From an uncultured Burkholderiales bacterium (GTDB lineage: Bacteria; Pseudomonadota; Gammaproteobacteria; Burkholderiales; Burkholderiaceae_C): a DNA stretch of 48,875 nt. The notes under the pieces were generated by a model. It had not been told where the DNA came from, made no database searches, and was given only the letters and a program-made list of their open reading frames with translations. How positions within the stretch are numbered: position 1 is the stretch's first letter; each line of letters opens with the position of its first letter. The position numbers and the translations under genes are program-made. Of this stretch, positions 1-8,679 are shown in pieces. Location: positions 1 to 48,875 of the forward strand of contig CAILCI010000003.1 in assembly GCA_903832625.1 (NCBI GenBank), given 5' to 3'.

Positions 1-60
1 AGCAAGGGCAAAGAAGTCAGGGCAGAGGTGTGCAAAGCGGTGGACATAGAGCAATCTCAA

Positions 61-93
61 AAATCAAAAAGCCCGCTGAACGCTCAACGGGCT
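61..93 (-). terminator. Rho-independent terminator of fba
   Basis: Read on the minus strand, a GC-rich hairpin with 10-bp arms (70-79 and 84-93, one G-U-type mismatch, 4-nt loop) is followed by a T-rich run at 61-69. It lies about 35 bases past the fba stop codon, so it is the natural end of the fba transcript. The remaining bases from 1 to 127 show no gene. Confidence 0.8.
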
Positions 94-127
94 GGGGTGT
101 CGCCAAGTTGCAGATTATCGCAAGGCT

Positions 128-1192
128 TTAGTTGACCACTTGTGCCAAGTCACCGTTGGCGTACTTCGCAGCCATGAAGGCCAAGCTCAGGCCTTTGATT
201 TTGCCGGCTTGACCTTCGCAACCGAATTCGAGGTAGCGTTGTTTGCAAATGGCTTTGGCGGCTTCGCGGGCGGGCTTCATCCATTCGCGCATGTCGAATT
301 TGTCGGGGTTTTCGGCGTGGAATTTGCGCACAGCGCCTGTCATGGCCAAGCGAATGTCGGTGTCGATGTTGATTTTGCGCACGCCGTATTTGATGGCTTC
401 TTGAATTTCTTCCACCGGCACGCCGTAGGTTTCTTTCATCTTGCCGCCAAACTGGTTGATCAGCGCCAGCAGGTCTTGCGGCACGCTGGACGAGCCGTGC
501 ATGACCAAATGCGTGTTGGGAATGCGCGCATGAATTTCTTTGACGCGGCTGATGGCCAAAATGTCGCCCGTAGGTTTGCGGCTGAATTTGTAAGCGCCGT
601 GGCTGGTGCCAATGGCGATGGCCAAGGCGTCCAACTGGGTGGCTTTGACAAACTGCGCGGCTTCTTCGGGATCGGTCAGCATTTGGCTGTGGTCGAGTTT
701 GCCGACTGCGCCCACGCCGTCTTCTTCGCCCGCTTCGCCGGTTTCGAGTGAGCCCAAGCAGCCGAGTTCGCCCTCAACAGTTGCGCCAATTTTGTGCGCC
801 ATGGCCACCACGTCTTGGGTGACTTTGACGTTGTAGTCAAAGCTGGCGGGGGTTTTGCCGTCGCTCATCAAAGAGCCGTCCATCATGACCGAGCCAAAAC
901 CGAGGTTCAACGCACCTTGGCAAATATCGGGCGATGTGCCGTGGTCTTGGTGCATGACCAAAGGAATGTGGGGATAGGCTTCGGTGGCGGCTTGTATCAA
1001 ATGCTTGATAAAAGACTCGCCCGCATATTTGCGCGCACCTGCGCTGGCTTGCAAAATGACCGGAGCGCCCACTTCGTCAGCAGCGGCCATGACGGCTTGG
1101 ACTTGCTCCAAATTGTTGACGTTGAAAGCGGGGATGCCGTAGCCGCATTCAGCGGCGTGGTCCAAAAGTTCGCGCATCGAGACGAGTGCCAT
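128..1192 (-). CDS. fba: Class II fructose-bisphosphate aldolase, Calvin-cycle subtype
   Basis: This zinc-dependent cytosolic aldolase cleaves or forms fructose 1,6-bisphosphate (and probably sedoheptulose bisphosphate) in glycolysis, gluconeogenesis and the Calvin cycle. The 354-residue protein shows the class II signatures: HQDHG with the first zinc histidine near residue 82, [18 protein letters not shown], and MHGSSSVPQ near residue 234. The length and the GSSSVPQ loop fit the CbbA-like subtype. The ATG at 1192 has a GAGGAA ribosome site seven bases upstream. It lies 88 bases downstream of pyk on the same strand and ends at a good terminator. Family assignment is secure; the Calvin subtype is inferred and does not prove CO2 fixation. 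Confidence 0.97.
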   Translation of the reverse strand: MALVSMRELLDHAAECGYGIPAFNVNNLEQVQAVMAAADEVGAPVILQASAGARKYAGESFIKHLIQAATEAYPHIPLVMHQDHGTSPDICQGALNLGFGSVMMDGSLMSDGKTPASFDYNVKVTQDVVAMAHKIGATVEGELGCLGSLETGEAGEEDGVGAVGKLDHSQMLTDPEEAAQFVKATQLDALAIAIGTSHGAYKFSRKPTGDILAISRVKEIHARIPNTHLVMHGSSSVPQDLLALINQFGGKMKETYGVPVEEIQEAIKYGVRKINIDTDIRLAMTGAVRKFHAENPDKFDMREWMKPAREAAKAICKQRYLEFGCEGQAGKIKGLSLAFMAAKYANGDLAQVVN

Positions 1193-1280
1193 GGGGGGAT
1201 TTCCTCAAAGTTAAAAACCTGTACAACTGCGCGAAATTTTAATGGCGACGAGGTTTGTGCTTGCTTACAGATGCCGCAGC

Positions 1281-2714
1281 TCAGTCCACGCGGCAAATTT
1301 GCAGCATATTGGTACCGCCAGGTGAGCCCATGGGCATGCCGCAGGTGATGGCGTACACGTCGCCAGACTCCACAATGCCACGGGTTTTGAGGTGGGTTTC
1401 AGCTTGCACCAAGGCGGTGTCGCGATCGGCACTGGTGTCCATCAGCAACGGACGCACATTGCGATACAGCGCCATGCGGCGTTGGCTGCTTTGCTTGGTG
1501 GTCAGCGCATAAATAGGAATGTGAATGCGGTGGCGGCTCATCCACAACGCGGTCGAGCCGGACTCGGTGAGCGCCACAATCGCTTTTGCACCCAAGTGGT
1601 GCGCCGTGAACAAAGCGCCCATGGCAATGCTTTGGTCAATGCGGGTGAAGGTTTTTCCGGTGAAATCTCCGTCCAACTCCACCACTTCGGCGGCTTCGGC
1701 GGCGCTGCAAATTTTGGCCATTTCTTCCACGGTTTCGAGCGGGTATTTGCCGGCTGCGGTTTCGGCGCTCAACATGACGGCATCTGTGCCATCGAGCACT
1801 GCGTTGGCCACATCGCTGACCTCGGCGCGGGTGGGCACGGGGTTGGTGATCATGCTTTCCATCATTTGCGTGGCGGTGATGACGACTTTGTCGTGCTCAC
1901 GCGCCAGTTTGATCATGCGTTTTTGCAAAGCAGGGACAACCGCGTTGCCCACTTCCACCGCCAAGTCGCCACGCGCAACCATGATGCCGTCGCTGGCACG
2001 CAAAATTTCTTCCAAATGCGGAATTGCCTCGGCGCGTTCAATTTTGGCGATCAGCCCAGGTTTGTGTTTGAACGGCTCGCCCGCCACATTGGCGAGTTGG
2101 CGTGCCATTTCCATGTCAGTGGCGTTTTTGGGGAAGCTCACGGCTAAATAGTCGGCCTGAAAGCTCATCGCGGTTTTGATGTCTTCCATGTCCTTGGCCG
2201 TCAAGGCGGGTGCGGTCAAGCCGCCGCCTTGCTTGTTGATGCCTTTGTTGTTGGACAACTCGCCGCCAATTTTGACGCTGGTGTGCACTTGTTCGCCTTG
2301 CACGCGCTCCACGGTCAAGACAATCAAGCCATCGTTCAAGAGCAGCAAGTCGCCGGGTTTGACGTCGCGGGGCAACTCTTTGTAGTCCAAGCCGACGCCT
2401 TGCAAGTCGCCCAGCTCGGTGCGCGACGCGTCCAAGATGAATTTGGCGCCGTTTTCTAGCATCACCTTGCCATCGGCAAATTTGCCGACGCGGATTTTGG
2501 GCCCTTGCAAATCGGCCATGATCGCCACTTCGCGGCCTGCGCGGAGTGCGGCCTCGCGCACCAAACGGGCGCGGTCAATGTGGTCTTGCGCCTTGCCGTG
2601 GCTGAAATTCAAGCGCACCACGTTGACGCCTGCGCGAATCATCTTCTCCAGCAAGGCCGGATCGCTGGAAGCGGGGCCTAAAGTGGCAACTATTTTGGTG
2701 GCGCGACGAACCAT
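1281..2714 (-). CDS. pyk: Pyruvate kinase
   Basis: This enzyme converts phosphoenolpyruvate and ADP to pyruvate and ATP, the last step of glycolysis. The 477 residues begin with RRATKIVATLGPASSDP. They contain the MVARGDLAVEVG substrate loop, the ITATQMMESMI active-site signature and the DAVMLSAETAAGKYP motif, then the C-terminal allosteric domain. The length is normal for bacterial type II pyruvate kinase. The start at 2714 has GGAGAA five bases upstream. It is followed by fba on the same strand. In many Burkholderiales pgk sits directly upstream of pyk; here about 3 kb with other genes separates them. Confidence 0.98.
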   Translation of the reverse strand: MVRRATKIVATLGPASSDPALLEKMIRAGVNVVRLNFSHGKAQDHIDRARLVREAALRAGREVAIMADLQGPKIRVGKFADGKVMLENGAKFILDASRTELGDLQGVGLDYKELPRDVKPGDLLLLNDGLIVLTVERVQGEQVHTSVKIGGELSNNKGINKQGGGLTAPALTAKDMEDIKTAMSFQADYLAVSFPKNATDMEMARQLANVAGEPFKHKPGLIAKIERAEAIPHLEEILRASDGIMVARGDLAVEVGNAVVPALQKRMIKLAREHDKVVITATQMMESMITNPVPTRAEVSDVANAVLDGTDAVMLSAETAAGKYPLETVEEMAKICSAAEAAEVVELDGDFTGKTFTRIDQSIAMGALFTAHHLGAKAIVALTESGSTALWMSRHRIHIPIYALTTKQSSQRRMALYRNVRPLLMDTSADRDTALVQAETHLKTRGIVESGDVYAITCGMPMGSPGGTNMLQICRVD

Positions 2715-2799
2715 GACTTCTCCAGTTATGTTGTTTTTGTAACTTGACTGAATTCTTACATGTTTAAGTTACTTTTCTTAGGAATTAGGCACCTTGCCT

Positions 2800-2815
2800 T
2801 CGTAATTAATTACGA
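2800..2815. promoter_or_regulatory. Perfect 16-bp AT-rich palindrome, possible operator
   Basis: TCGTAATTAATTACGA reads the same on both strands. It sits 85 bases upstream of the pyk start and 220 bases upstream of the desaturase start. Its dyad symmetry is what a dimeric repressor site would show. No regulator family is recognised from the sequence, so its function is unknown. Confidence 0.4.
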
Positions 2816-2922
2816 TGATTTGTCCAGAACAAACCGTGTTTTCAAGGCCTACAAACAGTTCACCCCTACAAGTTCAACGGTTTCATAACCGCTTTGTCAT
2901 TTGGAAAAGCTAAAATATTCAG

Positions 2923-2936
2923 ATGTATTGATACAT
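2923..2936. promoter_or_regulatory. Inverted repeat upstream of the desaturase gene
   Basis: The arms ATGTAT and ATACAT are separated by TG. The repeat lies about 100 bases before the desaturase start, in an AT-rich stretch. It could be a binding site for a transcription factor controlling membrane-lipid unsaturation. This is inferred only from symmetry and position. Confidence 0.3.
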
Positions 2937-3034
2937 GTCAGGGCTGGGGTTTTTGCATGCCCCTAAGATTGCCCTGAATTCTTTTTGCCAGATGGCAGCC
3001 TGCCCTTGTGGTCAGCTGCCCTGATGATTGAGCT

Positions 3035-4129
3035 ATGACAACAACTTCCACGATTCAACCGATTTCCCCCAACGAGCCCATGCCACACCGCAAAATCATG
3101 CGCGAGTGGTTGGTTCCCTTGGCCGAACGCACCACGGTGCGTGCTTTTGTGTTGCTTTTCATCGATTACGCCTTGTGGGCTGGTCTGTTGGCCGGCACGA
3201 TTTTGTTGGACGCTTGGTGGGCCAAGCTGTTGTGCGGATTGGCCGCGGGCTTTGTCATTGGCCGCTTGTTCATCATCGGTCACGACGCCTGCCACCAAAG
3301 CCTGACGCCACACCGCAACCTCAACAAATGGTTGGGTCGTATCGCGTTTTTACCCTCGCTCACCGCTTACAGCTTGTGGGACATTGGTCACAATGTGGTG
3401 CACCACGGCTACACCAACCTAAAAGGCTTTGATTTTGTTTGGGCGCCCTACACACCCGAAGAATTCACCGCCCTCACGCCCAAACAACGCCTGATTGACC
3501 GCATCTACCGCAGCGGCTGGGCGCCTGGCCTGTATTACATGATTGAAATTTGGTGGAACAAAATGGTGTTCCCGAGCGAAAAATACATGCCCACGCGTCG
3601 CCCTATTTTTGCGCGTGACTGCTGGCTCATCACCGCTTTTGGCGCGGCTTGGATCGGCTTCATGACTTGGGCAGCCTTGGCCACCGACCAATCGGTGGCG
3701 CTGATGTTGCTCATGGGCGTGGTGGTGCCGTTCTTCTTTTGGGTGTCGATGATTGGTTTTGTGGTCTATGTGCACCACACCCATGTCAAAGTGTCTTGGC
3801 ACGACGAGCGCAGTGCTTGGTCTAAGGCTCAACCTTTTGTGTCCACCACGGTTCACTTGACTTTCCCCCTTGGCATTGGCGCCTTGATGCACCACATCAT
3901 GGAACACACCGCCCACCATTTGGACATGAGCATTCCGCTCTACAAACTCAAAAATGCACAAGCCAAGCTCGAAGAGCTGTTGCCCGAGCGCATTGTGATT
4001 CAGCCTTTCTCTTGGGCCTGGTATTTCCAAACCGCGCGCGATTGCAAGCTGTATGACTTCAACCAACGCTGCTGGACCGACTATGACGGTCGCCCCACCA
4101 GCACGCCCGCAGCAACAGCTGCTGCCTAA
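3035..4129 (+). CDS. Membrane fatty acid desaturase
   Basis: This is a di-iron integral-membrane acyl desaturase that introduces a cis double bond into membrane lipid acyl chains. Three histidine boxes are visible in order: GHDACH (HxxxH), HNVVHH (HxxHH) and HTAHH (HxxHH, near residue 293). Hydrophobic membrane segments lie around residues 35-75 and 195-245. The 364-residue length is usual for DesA/omega-type bacterial enzymes. It is a monocistronic-looking plus-strand gene in a minus-strand neighbourhood, and it ends just before a perfect terminator hairpin. Regiospecificity and electron donor cannot be read from the sequence. Confidence 0.9.
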   Translation: MTTTSTIQPISPNEPMPHRKIMREWLVPLAERTTVRAFVLLFIDYALWAGLLAGTILLDAWWAKLLCGLAAGFVIGRLFIIGHDACHQSLTPHRNLNKWLGRIAFLPSLTAYSLWDIGHNVVHHGYTNLKGFDFVWAPYTPEEFTALTPKQRLIDRIYRSGWAPGLYYMIEIWWNKMVFPSEKYMPTRRPIFARDCWLITAFGAAWIGFMTWAALATDQSVALMLLMGVVVPFFFWVSMIGFVVYVHHTHVKVSWHDERSAWSKAQPFVSTTVHLTFPLGIGALMHHIMEHTAHHLDMSIPLYKLKNAQAKLEELLPERIVIQPFSWAWYFQTARDCKLYDFNQRCWTDYDGRPTSTPAATAAA

Positions 4130-4137
4130 CACCTGAC

Positions 4138-4163
4138 AAAAAGCCCCGCTTGCGGGGCTTTTT
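4138..4163. terminator. Perfect bidirectional terminator hairpin after the desaturase gene
   Basis: Twelve-base perfectly complementary arms (4138-4149 and 4152-4163) flank a TT loop. The A-tract and T-tract at the two ends make it work as an intrinsic terminator in either direction. It ends only four bases before the next gene's ATG at 4168. Confidence 0.9.
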
Positions 4164-4167
4164 CTTG

Positions 4168-4542
4168 ATGCGTATGAAACGATTGTTTGTGCTCTCAAGC
4201 CTTGTGTGTCTGCAAGCCCATGCCATGTGGGTGACGGTGACGCAAAACGAAGTCGCTACCGTCTTCGTGGACTCTGCATCCATCGTCAAAATCGGGCAAA
4301 ACAAACGCATTTGGGTGGTGTACGACTTGAAAGAAGTCGACAGGTCTGGACAAATGTCGGTCAAGTCCTACATGGAATACGACTGCGCCGAGTTCAAATA
4401 CAAAACCATCAGCGCCACAAGCCACCCCAACAAAATGGGCAATGGTCCCGTCTTGAAATCATTGCCTGTGCCAGAAGGCTGGAAGCCCATCTCACAAGAT
4501 GCGATGAGCCGTCAGTTGTATTCGTTTGCTTGTGCTTGGTGA
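4168..4542 (+). CDS. Small exported protein, surface-adhesin protein E-like
   Basis: The product has about 124 residues. A short positively charged N-terminus and hydrophobic stretch end in AHA near residue 18, a plausible signal peptidase I site, so it is probably periplasmic or surface-exposed. The mature part has the VFVDSASI, IWVVYDLKE and YMEYDC pattern of the surface-adhesin E-like family, with two cysteines (DC and FAC) that may form a disulfide. ATG 4168 is preferred (4174 is possible). A TTG start at 4150 would lie inside the preceding terminator. The hairpin occupies the place of a ribosome site, so how this gene is translated is unclear. Confidence 0.6.
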   Translation: MRMKRLFVLSSLVCLQAHAMWVTVTQNEVATVFVDSASIVKIGQNKRIWVVYDLKEVDRSGQMSVKSYMEYDCAEFKYKTISATSHPNKMGNGPVLKSLPVPEGWKPISQDAMSRQLYSFACAW

Positions 4543-4549
4543 GATTGCT

Positions 4550-5794
4550 TTAAAGCAACAACATACTCGCCGCCGCAATGGCCGTGGGCAAACAAGCGCC
4601 CAGAAACAAGCCGCCTGCACCCACCGATTGGTCTTCAAAGCCTTGGCGCAACAAGGCCACGCCTGCGGGGTTGGGGGCATTGGCAATCACGGTGAGACCG
4701 CCGCCAGTCACCGCGCCCGCCATGAGCATGTACTGCGCCGGAAAACTCAAGCCCTCGATGAGAGAGCCCAAATAGGTCAAGGCTGCGTTGTCGGTCACGG
4801 CGGTCAGGCCCAAGCCGCCCCAAAACAAGGCCACGGGCTCCAAGCCTGTGACGATGGGTTGCAACCACCATTGCTGCAAACCACCCAAAACCACCAAGCC
4901 CGCCAAGAAAAAGCCGACCAGCAAAGCCTCTTTCAAAATCAAAGGCGATTGGTAGCGTTCGTAGGCTTGCACAAAACCCATGAACAGCAGCAGCAAGCTG
5001 ATGAACAAAATTGCATGGTGCGCCAACAAGACGATGGCAACCAAAAAGCCCAAATGCACCAAGGTCACGGGAAATGGAATGGCCTCGTCTTGCGCGTCTG
5101 AGGCCGCAGCATCGCGCAAGTGTTTGCGCAGCACCCACACCACCAGCGTGGCGTTGACGAACACCGCCAGCGCAGCTTTCCAGCCAAAAGTGGCGGCCAT
5201 GAAGGCATTGCTCCAGTTCCAGGTTTGCGCAACCATCAAGACGGGTGGCGCGGCAAATGAGGTGAGCGTGCCGCCAATGGAGACGTTGACAAACAAGCAG
5301 CCCAGCGCAAAATACTTCACCCGCTCGGGCACTTCAGAGCGAAACACCAGCGGCGCCAAGATGAGCGCAGCAATCGTCATGGCCGCAGGCTCGGTGATGA
5401 GTGAACCCAGCAAGGGTACAAAAGCCAAGCACAACCACACCTGCGCCACCACACTGCGAATCGGCAGCGCATGCGCCAGCCCCAGCACCACGGCGTTGAC
5501 GAACTTCAAAATCGGGCGTGAGGCCGACACCACCATCACCACAAACACAAACAGGGGTTCGGTGTAGTGGCGTGACTCGGCGTATTCGATGGCTGAATCG
5601 CTGCCTTGCATGAGCGCCATCGCCACCACCAACACCAAGGCCCAAAAGCCAAACACCACTTCGACTTCACCCAAGAGGTGAAACACGCCCGCGTGTGCGG
5701 GGTAACGGTGCGACAGCCGCTCGAAGCTTTTGGCGGCAAAGGTGTGAATCAGCGCAAGCGCAAACAAAATGGTGGCAACGATTTCAATGCTCAT
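4550..5794 (-). CDS. Putative Na+/H+ antiporter family membrane protein
   Basis: This 414-residue polytopic inner-membrane protein has about ten to twelve hydrophobic segments. It resembles the putative Na+/H+ antiporter family (Na_H_antiport_2) of the ion-transporter superfamily, with conserved stretches such as FHLLGEVEVVFGFW near the N-terminus, GGTLTSFAAPPVL mid-protein and AVTDNAALTYLGSL near residue 330. The ion and coupling are inferred from family only. Its ATG overlaps the pgk stop by one base (TGATG), so it should be translationally coupled to pgk. It converges with the small exported gene on the other strand with a 7-base gap. Confidence 0.75.
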   Translation of the reverse strand: MSIEIVATILFALALIHTFAAKSFERLSHRYPAHAGVFHLLGEVEVVFGFWALVLVVAMALMQGSDSAIEYAESRHYTEPLFVFVVMVVSASRPILKFVNAVVLGLAHALPIRSVVAQVWLCLAFVPLLGSLITEPAAMTIAALILAPLVFRSEVPERVKYFALGCLFVNVSIGGTLTSFAAPPVLMVAQTWNWSNAFMAATFGWKAALAVFVNATLVVWVLRKHLRDAAASDAQDEAIPFPVTLVHLGFLVAIVLLAHHAILFISLLLLFMGFVQAYERYQSPLILKEALLVGFFLAGLVVLGGLQQWWLQPIVTGLEPVALFWGGLGLTAVTDNAALTYLGSLIEGLSFPAQYMLMAGAVTGGGLTVIANAPNPAGVALLRQGFEDQSVGAGGLFLGACLPTAIAAASMLLL

Positions 5795-6987
5795 CAGTGA
5801 TTAGCCCTTAAGGTCAAGATTTCAAATGCGGGCAAGGTTTTGCCCTCCAAAACTTCCAAGAAAGCACCGCCGCCCGTGGAGATGTAACCCACTTTGTCTT
5901 CAATGCCATATTTGGCAATGGCCGCCAAGGTGTCGCCACCGCCAGCAATACTGAAAGCACTGGATTCGGCAATGGCGTGGGCGATGGTTTGGGTGCCGTT
6001 TTCAAACGCGGCGAACTCGAACACGCCCACGGGGCCGTTCCACACAATCGTGCCTGCGGCTTTGAGTTGCGCGGCGAGGCGGGCGGCGGTTTGCGGGCCA
6101 ATGTCCAAAATCAGGTCGTCGTCGGCCACATCGGTGGCGGCTTTGACGGTGGCGGGCGCATCAGCGGTGAAAGTTTTGGCACACACCACGTCGGTGGGGA
6201 TGGGCACTTCTGCGCCGCGTGCTTTCATGAGCGCGATGACGGCTTTGGCCTCGTCCAACAAATCGGGTTCAGCCAAGCTTTTGCCGATGTTCAAGCCCGC
6301 AGCCAACATGAAGGTGTTGGCAATGCCGCCACCGACAATGAGTTGATCGACGTTAGCGGCCAAGCTCTTCAAAATGGTGAGTTTGGTGGACACTTTGCTG
6401 CCCGCCACAATCGCGGCCAATGGGCGTTTGGGATTGGCCAAGGCCTTGTGGATGGCGTCGATTTCTGCGGCCAACAAAGGTCCGGCGCAGGCAATGGGCG
6501 CGTATTGGGCAATGCCGTAGGTCGTGCCTTCGGCGCGATGCGCTGTGCCAAAGGCGTCGTGCACAAAAATATCGCACAACGCGGCTAATTTTTTGGCCAG
6601 TTCGGGCGCGTTTTTCTTTTCACCCACGTTGACGCGGCAGTTTTCCAGCAGCACCAATTGGCCGGGCGCGACTTGCACGCCGTCCACCCAATTGGCCATC
6701 ACAGGGACGTCACGGCCCAGCAATTCGCCCAAGCGTTTGGCCACTGGGGCGAGTGAGTCTTCGGGCTTGAACGCGCCTTCGGTCGGGCGTCCCAAGTGGC
6801 TGGTGACCATGACGGCCGCGCCTGCGTCCAGCGCCATTTGAATGCAAGGCACAGAGGCGCGAATGCGCGTGTCTTCGGTGATGCGGCCTGCGTCGTCTTG
6901 CGGGACATTCAGGTCAGCACGGATAAACACACGTTGGCCTTTGGCACGGCCAGAGGCACACAGATCGGCAAAACGAATCACGTTCAT
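5794..6987 (-). CDS. pgk: Phosphoglycerate kinase
   Basis: This enzyme interconverts 1,3-bisphosphoglycerate plus ADP and 3-phosphoglycerate plus ATP in glycolysis and the Calvin cycle. The 397 residues show [13 protein letters not shown] at the N-terminus, [10 protein letters not shown], the substrate-binding arginines, the [11 protein letters not shown] hinge, [11 protein letters not shown], and the nucleotide loop [12 protein letters not shown] near the C-terminus. The length is normal. The ribosome site is weak, with GAG nine bases before the ATG. The antiporter gene follows with a one-base overlap. Confidence 0.98.
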   Translation of the reverse strand: MNVIRFADLCASGRAKGQRVFIRADLNVPQDDAGRITEDTRIRASVPCIQMALDAGAAVMVTSHLGRPTEGAFKPEDSLAPVAKRLGELLGRDVPVMANWVDGVQVAPGQLVLLENCRVNVGEKKNAPELAKKLAALCDIFVHDAFGTAHRAEGTTYGIAQYAPIACAGPLLAAEIDAIHKALANPKRPLAAIVAGSKVSTKLTILKSLAANVDQLIVGGGIANTFMLAAGLNIGKSLAEPDLLDEAKAVIALMKARGAEVPIPTDVVCAKTFTADAPATVKAATDVADDDLILDIGPQTAARLAAQLKAAGTIVWNGPVGVFEFAAFENGTQTIAHAIAESSAFSIAGGGDTLAAIAKYGIEDKVGYISTGGGAFLEVLEGKTLPAFEILTLRANH

Positions 6988-7130
6988 GGGGAACTCAAGT
7001 AAAAATGAAGACGACTCATTGTAAAAGTCGGGTCTGAACGCAATCTGAAAAAACTGCGCAAAACTCAGACCTTGATTACTTCTAAAGTTCTATTTTACCC
7101 CATCCATCCGTGATTGATATCAAAACTAAA

Positions 7131-8669
7131 TCACATCACCGCGCCCAGTTGCCAAGGCACAAATTCGTTTTGCCCGTAGCCATGCAACTCGCTCTTGGTC
7201 TTTTGCCCCGATGCGGCTTGCAGCATGAGTTTGAAAATCCGCTCGCCCGCTTCTTGCACAGTTTCTGTGCCGTCCACCACGCCGCCGCAGTTGAGGTCGA
7301 TGTCGTCCTCTTGGCGTTGCCACAAGGCGGTGTTGGTGGAGAACTTCAAGCTGGGTGAGGGCGCGCAACCATAGGCCGAGCCGCGTCCAGTGGTAAAGCA
7401 AATCAGGTTCGCGCCGCCCGCCACTTGTCCGGTGGCCGAGACCGGGTCATAGCCCGGTGTGTCCATATAAACAAAGCCGTGCGCGGTGATGGTTTGGGCG
7501 TATTCGTAGACATCTTCCAAATTGGTGGTGCCGCTTTTGGCAATCGCGCCCAAGCTTTTTTCGAGGATGGTGGTCAAGCCACCAGCTTTGTTGCCACTCG
7601 ATGGGTTGTTGTCCATTTGCATGTGGTTGCGCGCGGTGTAAGCCTCCCACCACGCAATGCGTTTGAGCAGTTTGTCGCTCACGGCTGGGCTGACGGCGCG
7701 GCGGGTGAGCAAATGTTCGCCGCCATAAATTTCGGGCGTTTCCGACAACACGGCTGTGCCGCCGTGGCGCACCAGCAAATCGACCGCTGCGCCCAAGGCC
7801 GGATTGGCGCTGATGCCCGAATATCCGTCGCTGCCGCCGCATTGCAAACCTACGGTCAAGTGCTTGAGCGGCACGGCTTGACGCTGCACACGGTTGGCTT
7901 CGGGCAACATGCTTTGGATGATCTCAATGCCTTTGGCCACGGTTTTGGCTGTGCCACCTGTGTCTTGGATGTTGAAGCTCACCAATTTGGCACTGTCGTG
8001 CAAATCTTCTTGCGCCATCAGGCCTTGAATTTGGTTGGTCTCACAACCCAAGCCCACCACCAGCACCGCTGCAAAGTTGGGATGACGCGCATAACCGCCC
8101 AAGGTGCGGCGCAGTACTTGCAATTCTTCGCCATCGCTGGCGGTAGCGCAGCCCATGCCGTGGGTGAGCGCCACCACGCCGTCCACATTGGGAAACGCCG
8201 CCAAGGCCTCGGGACGCACATCGCGCCTGAAATGGTCGGCAATGGCACGCGCTGCGGTGGCCGAGCAGTTGACCGAAGTCAGCACGCCAATGTAGTTGCG
8301 CGTGGCCACGCGGCCATCGGCGCCCACAATGCCATCGAAGGTGAGCGGCTGCGCCACATAGGCCGTGGGCTTGGCATCTGCGCCGCTGGCGTGTTCACGT
8401 GCAAAGTCGCTGAAGGCCAGGTTGTGGGTGTGCACATGTTCGCCGGCACGAATGTCTTTGGTCGCCACACCAATGATTTGTCCATAGCGCTTGACCGGTT
8501 GACCTTGGGCAATGGCGGCAATCGCCAGCTTGTGACCCGCAGGCACCAAGCCTGTCACGCTGACATTGAACTCGGCCAAGTGCGTGCCGCCAATCAATTG
8601 CGAACGGGCGATGACCACATTGTCTTGTGGGTGGATGCGGATGACGGGGGAAAGGCTGGGCGTGTTCAT
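7131..8669 (-). CDS. uxaA: UxaA-family dehydratase (altronate dehydratase-like)
   Basis: This enzyme family dehydrates a sugar acid (D-altronate in UxaA) to a 2-keto-3-deoxy acid using a metal centre. The 512-residue protein has an N-terminal SAF domain (about 1-90, ending GEHVHTHNL) followed by the UxaA/GarD catalytic domain. That domain shows GRVATRNYIGVLTSVNCSA near 125, LTHGMGCA, LQCGGSDGYSGI and GYDPVSATGQVAGGANLI. ATG 8669 was chosen because it starts at the SAF domain; the upstream in-frame extension overlaps the preceding SDR gene. It lies 10 bases after that gene, last in a four-gene operon. The physiological substrate is uncertain, since homologues act on several aldonates. Confidence 0.85.
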   Translation of the reverse strand: MNTPSLSPVIRIHPQDNVVIARSQLIGGTHLAEFNVSVTGLVPAGHKLAIAAIAQGQPVKRYGQIIGVATKDIRAGEHVHTHNLAFSDFAREHASGADAKPTAYVAQPLTFDGIVGADGRVATRNYIGVLTSVNCSATAARAIADHFRRDVRPEALAAFPNVDGVVALTHGMGCATASDGEELQVLRRTLGGYARHPNFAAVLVVGLGCETNQIQGLMAQEDLHDSAKLVSFNIQDTGGTAKTVAKGIEIIQSMLPEANRVQRQAVPLKHLTVGLQCGGSDGYSGISANPALGAAVDLLVRHGGTAVLSETPEIYGGEHLLTRRAVSPAVSDKLLKRIAWWEAYTARNHMQMDNNPSSGNKAGGLTTILEKSLGAIAKSGTTNLEDVYEYAQTITAHGFVYMDTPGYDPVSATGQVAGGANLICFTTGRGSAYGCAPSPSLKFSTNTALWQRQEDDIDLNCGGVVDGTETVQEAGERIFKLMLQAASGQKTKSELHGYGQNEFVPWQLGAVM

Positions 8670-8679
8670 GGTGGTGGCC

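Larger units (their letters stand above)
2715..3034. other. Intergenic region between pyk and the desaturase gene
   Basis: These 320 bases separate two divergent genes and hold no credible coding region. The stretch is AT-rich compared with its flanks, as expected for back-to-back promoters. It contains a perfect 16-bp palindrome (2800-2815) and a second inverted repeat (2923-2936), listed separately. No convincing full sigma-70 promoter could be fixed by eye. Confidence 0.6.

Noticed and set aside
7018-7023. TACAAT on the minus strand as the pgk promoter -10
   Set aside because: The -10 is good but no -35 lies at 16-18 bases; the call was too weak to list as a feature.
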